From Rhodospirillaceae bacterium (lineage in GTDB: Bacteria > Pseudomonadota > Alphaproteobacteria > UBA9219): a DNA stretch of 5,986 nucleotides. Shown one piece after another: positions 5,427 to 5,986 of the stretch. Position numbers and translations under genes: made by a program. The stretch is taken from assembly GCA_003486725.1 (NCBI GenBank), contig DNGD01000029.1:1-5986 (forward strand), in the 5' to 3' direction. Numbering within the stretch: position 1 is the first letter of the stretch; each line of letters starts with the position of its first letter. The notes beneath the pieces are model-generated. The model did no database searches. It had not been told where the DNA came from and saw nothing but the letters and a program-made list of their open reading frames with translations.

Positions 5427-5603
5427 CGTCATCCCACGACATTTTCTCTTCGTACTCTTGCACGAAAGAAAATAGACGAGGGAACCAGTTGGCTTCTCCA
5501 TTATGAAATGTCAGCCAACGTCGCAAGCGGATAGGGCAACTGGGTCCCAGATCAACTTTCTTTCGTGGCATTCGCCACGAAGAGAAAGTTTTCTGGGATG
5601 ACG
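5427..5603. repeat. Long imperfect palindrome 3 (MITE/REP-like intergenic element)
   Basis: The outer ends CGTCATCCCA (5427-5436) and TGGGATGACG (5594-5603) are perfect inverted copies. The arms of about 60 bases are then roughly complementary to each other, and each holds its own hairpin: left ATTTTCTCTTCGT/ACGAAAGAAAAT, right AACTTTCTTTCGTGGC/GCCACGAAGAGAAAGTT. Inner blocks GGGAACCAGTTGG and GCAACTGGGTCCC also pair. The outer CGTCATCCC and inner CCAG positions match palindrome 1, but the hairpin sequences are unrelated, being AT-rich here and GC-rich there. It lies between the convergent 5037 gene and hisIE, just past the terminator. Confidence 0.85.
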
Positions 5604-5620
5604 ATAAAAGCCGGGACGGT

Positions 5621-5648
5621 GGATTAGGGGGTAGTTAATCCCTAATCC
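5621..5648 (-). other. Hairpin straddling the hisIE stop codon
   Basis: A perfect 9-bp inverted repeat (GGATTAGGG at 5621-5629, CCCTAATCC at 5640-5648) with a 10-base loop that contains the hisIE stop. No U-run follows on the minus strand, so it is not a clear terminator; it may stabilise the mRNA end together with palindrome 3. Confidence 0.45.
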
Positions 5649-5986
5649 CCGATTTCTTTGTGCGCGCGGCGAGCACGTTCAAAACATCGCGAAGGCCAAA
5701 CCCGCAGGCGCGAAGCAAAACCAAAAGATGATAAATCAGATCGGCGGATTCCTCCGGCAATTTCGCAGGGTCTGTCGTGGCGGCGAGCGCGACTTCCACG
5801 CCTTCCTCGCCGACCTTTTGCGCCATGCGCGGCAGACCTGCGGCAAAGAGCGACGCCGTATAGCTTTTATCGCTCGCGCCCGCTTGCTGTCGCTCAAAAA
5901 TGGTTTTTTCCAAGTTCGCGAGAACAGACAGATCGACGGTTTCTTCATCGCCAAAGCAGCTGATTGATCCGGTGTGGCAGGTGGGG
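5635..5986 (-). CDS. hisIE: Bifunctional phosphoribosyl-AMP cyclohydrolase / phosphoribosyl-ATP pyrophosphatase HisIE, 5' truncated by window edge
   Basis: HisI and HisE catalyse steps 3 and 2 of histidine biosynthesis: PR-ATP is cleaved to PR-AMP (HisE), whose purine ring is then opened (HisI). Both act in the cytosol. The frame is open to the window edge. The first visible residues, PTCHTGSISCFGD, are the HisI C-terminal signature, with two cysteines seven apart that in HisI belong to the zinc site; E. coli HisIE has a closely similar stretch. A short linker (EETVDLSVLAN) leads straight into a complete HisE domain: LEKTIFERQQ, DKSYTASLFAAGLPRMAQKVGEEGVEVALAA, EESADLIYHLLVLL. The acidic GEExVE and EESAD residues are the expected HisE metal and phosphate ligands. 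The TTG at 5911-5913 is therefore an internal Leu and not a start. Most of HisI lies beyond the window. The fusion is certain from the sequence unless there is a sequencing error. The gene converges on the 5037 gene. Confidence 0.94.
   Translation of the reverse strand, partial: PTCHTGSISCFGDEETVDLSVLANLEKTIFERQQAGASDKSYTASLFAAGLPRMAQKVGEEGVEVALAATTDPAKLPEESADLIYHLLVLLRACGFGLRDVLNVLAARTKKSGIRD

Noticed and set aside
4989..5501. 170-aa minus-strand open frame opposite the small gene at 5037
   Set aside because: The product is Arg/Ser-rich and low-complexity, as expected of an antisense shadow of an Ala/Pro-rich gene. It runs across a strong terminator and into palindrome 3, and the plus-strand gene has promoter, ribosome binding site and terminator.
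1315..5603. CRISPR array made by the repeated hairpin sequences
   Set aside because: The copies are few, widely separated by genes, internally palindromic, and lack regular unique spacers.
5635..5913. Stand-alone HisE starting at the TTG codon at 5911-5913
   Set aside because: The frame is open upstream to the window edge and encodes the HisI zinc-site motif CHTGSISC, so the TTG is an internal Leu of a HisIE fusion.

Overview
The window looks like the chromosome of a flagellated alphaproteobacterium. The best evidence is the linked trio flagellin-FlbT-FlaF: FlbT and FlaF are regulator and assembly proteins largely confined to Alphaproteobacteria. A sigma54-type promoter in front of the flagellin and a Bpt (aspartate/glutamate leucyltransferase) gene fit this. 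I cannot name an order or genus.

Layout, left to right. (1) Plus strand, 1-1277: the 3' two thirds of fabI (enoyl-ACP reductase, type II fatty acid synthesis), then after 9 bases a complete bpt (N-end rule tagging). (2) 1278-1494: a convergent intergenic gap holding a long imperfect palindrome. (3) Minus strand, 4265 down to 1495: a large flagellin (583 aa), a hairpin, flbT, and flaF overlapping flbT by 4 bases. The flagellin has a well-formed -24/-12 promoter, a leader of about 92 nt and a strong ribosome binding site. FlbT is known in Caulobacter to act on the flagellin mRNA leader and FlaF is needed for flagellin production and assembly, so this is a structural gene with its own regulators. 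(4) 4266-5036: a 771-base gap with the flagellin promoter and a possible activator repeat, a solo hairpin repeat, a second long palindrome, and a good sigma70-type promoter pointing right. (5) Plus strand, 5037-5339: a small 100-aa gene with a FlaG-like look, closed by a textbook intrinsic terminator. (6) 5404-5634: a third long palindrome. (7) Minus strand, 5986 to 5635: the 3' part of a fused hisIE gene (histidine biosynthesis), which runs off the right edge.

Most of the window is ordinary core genome. The parts most worth a second look are the family of long intergenic palindromes, which share outer ends and arm layout but differ in their inner hairpins; the flagellin leader, where a small hairpin displays a second AGGAG; the enlarged flagellin core; the HisI-HisE fusion; and the small FlaG-like protein. 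I saw no tRNA, rRNA, CRISPR array, transposase, phage gene or defence system.
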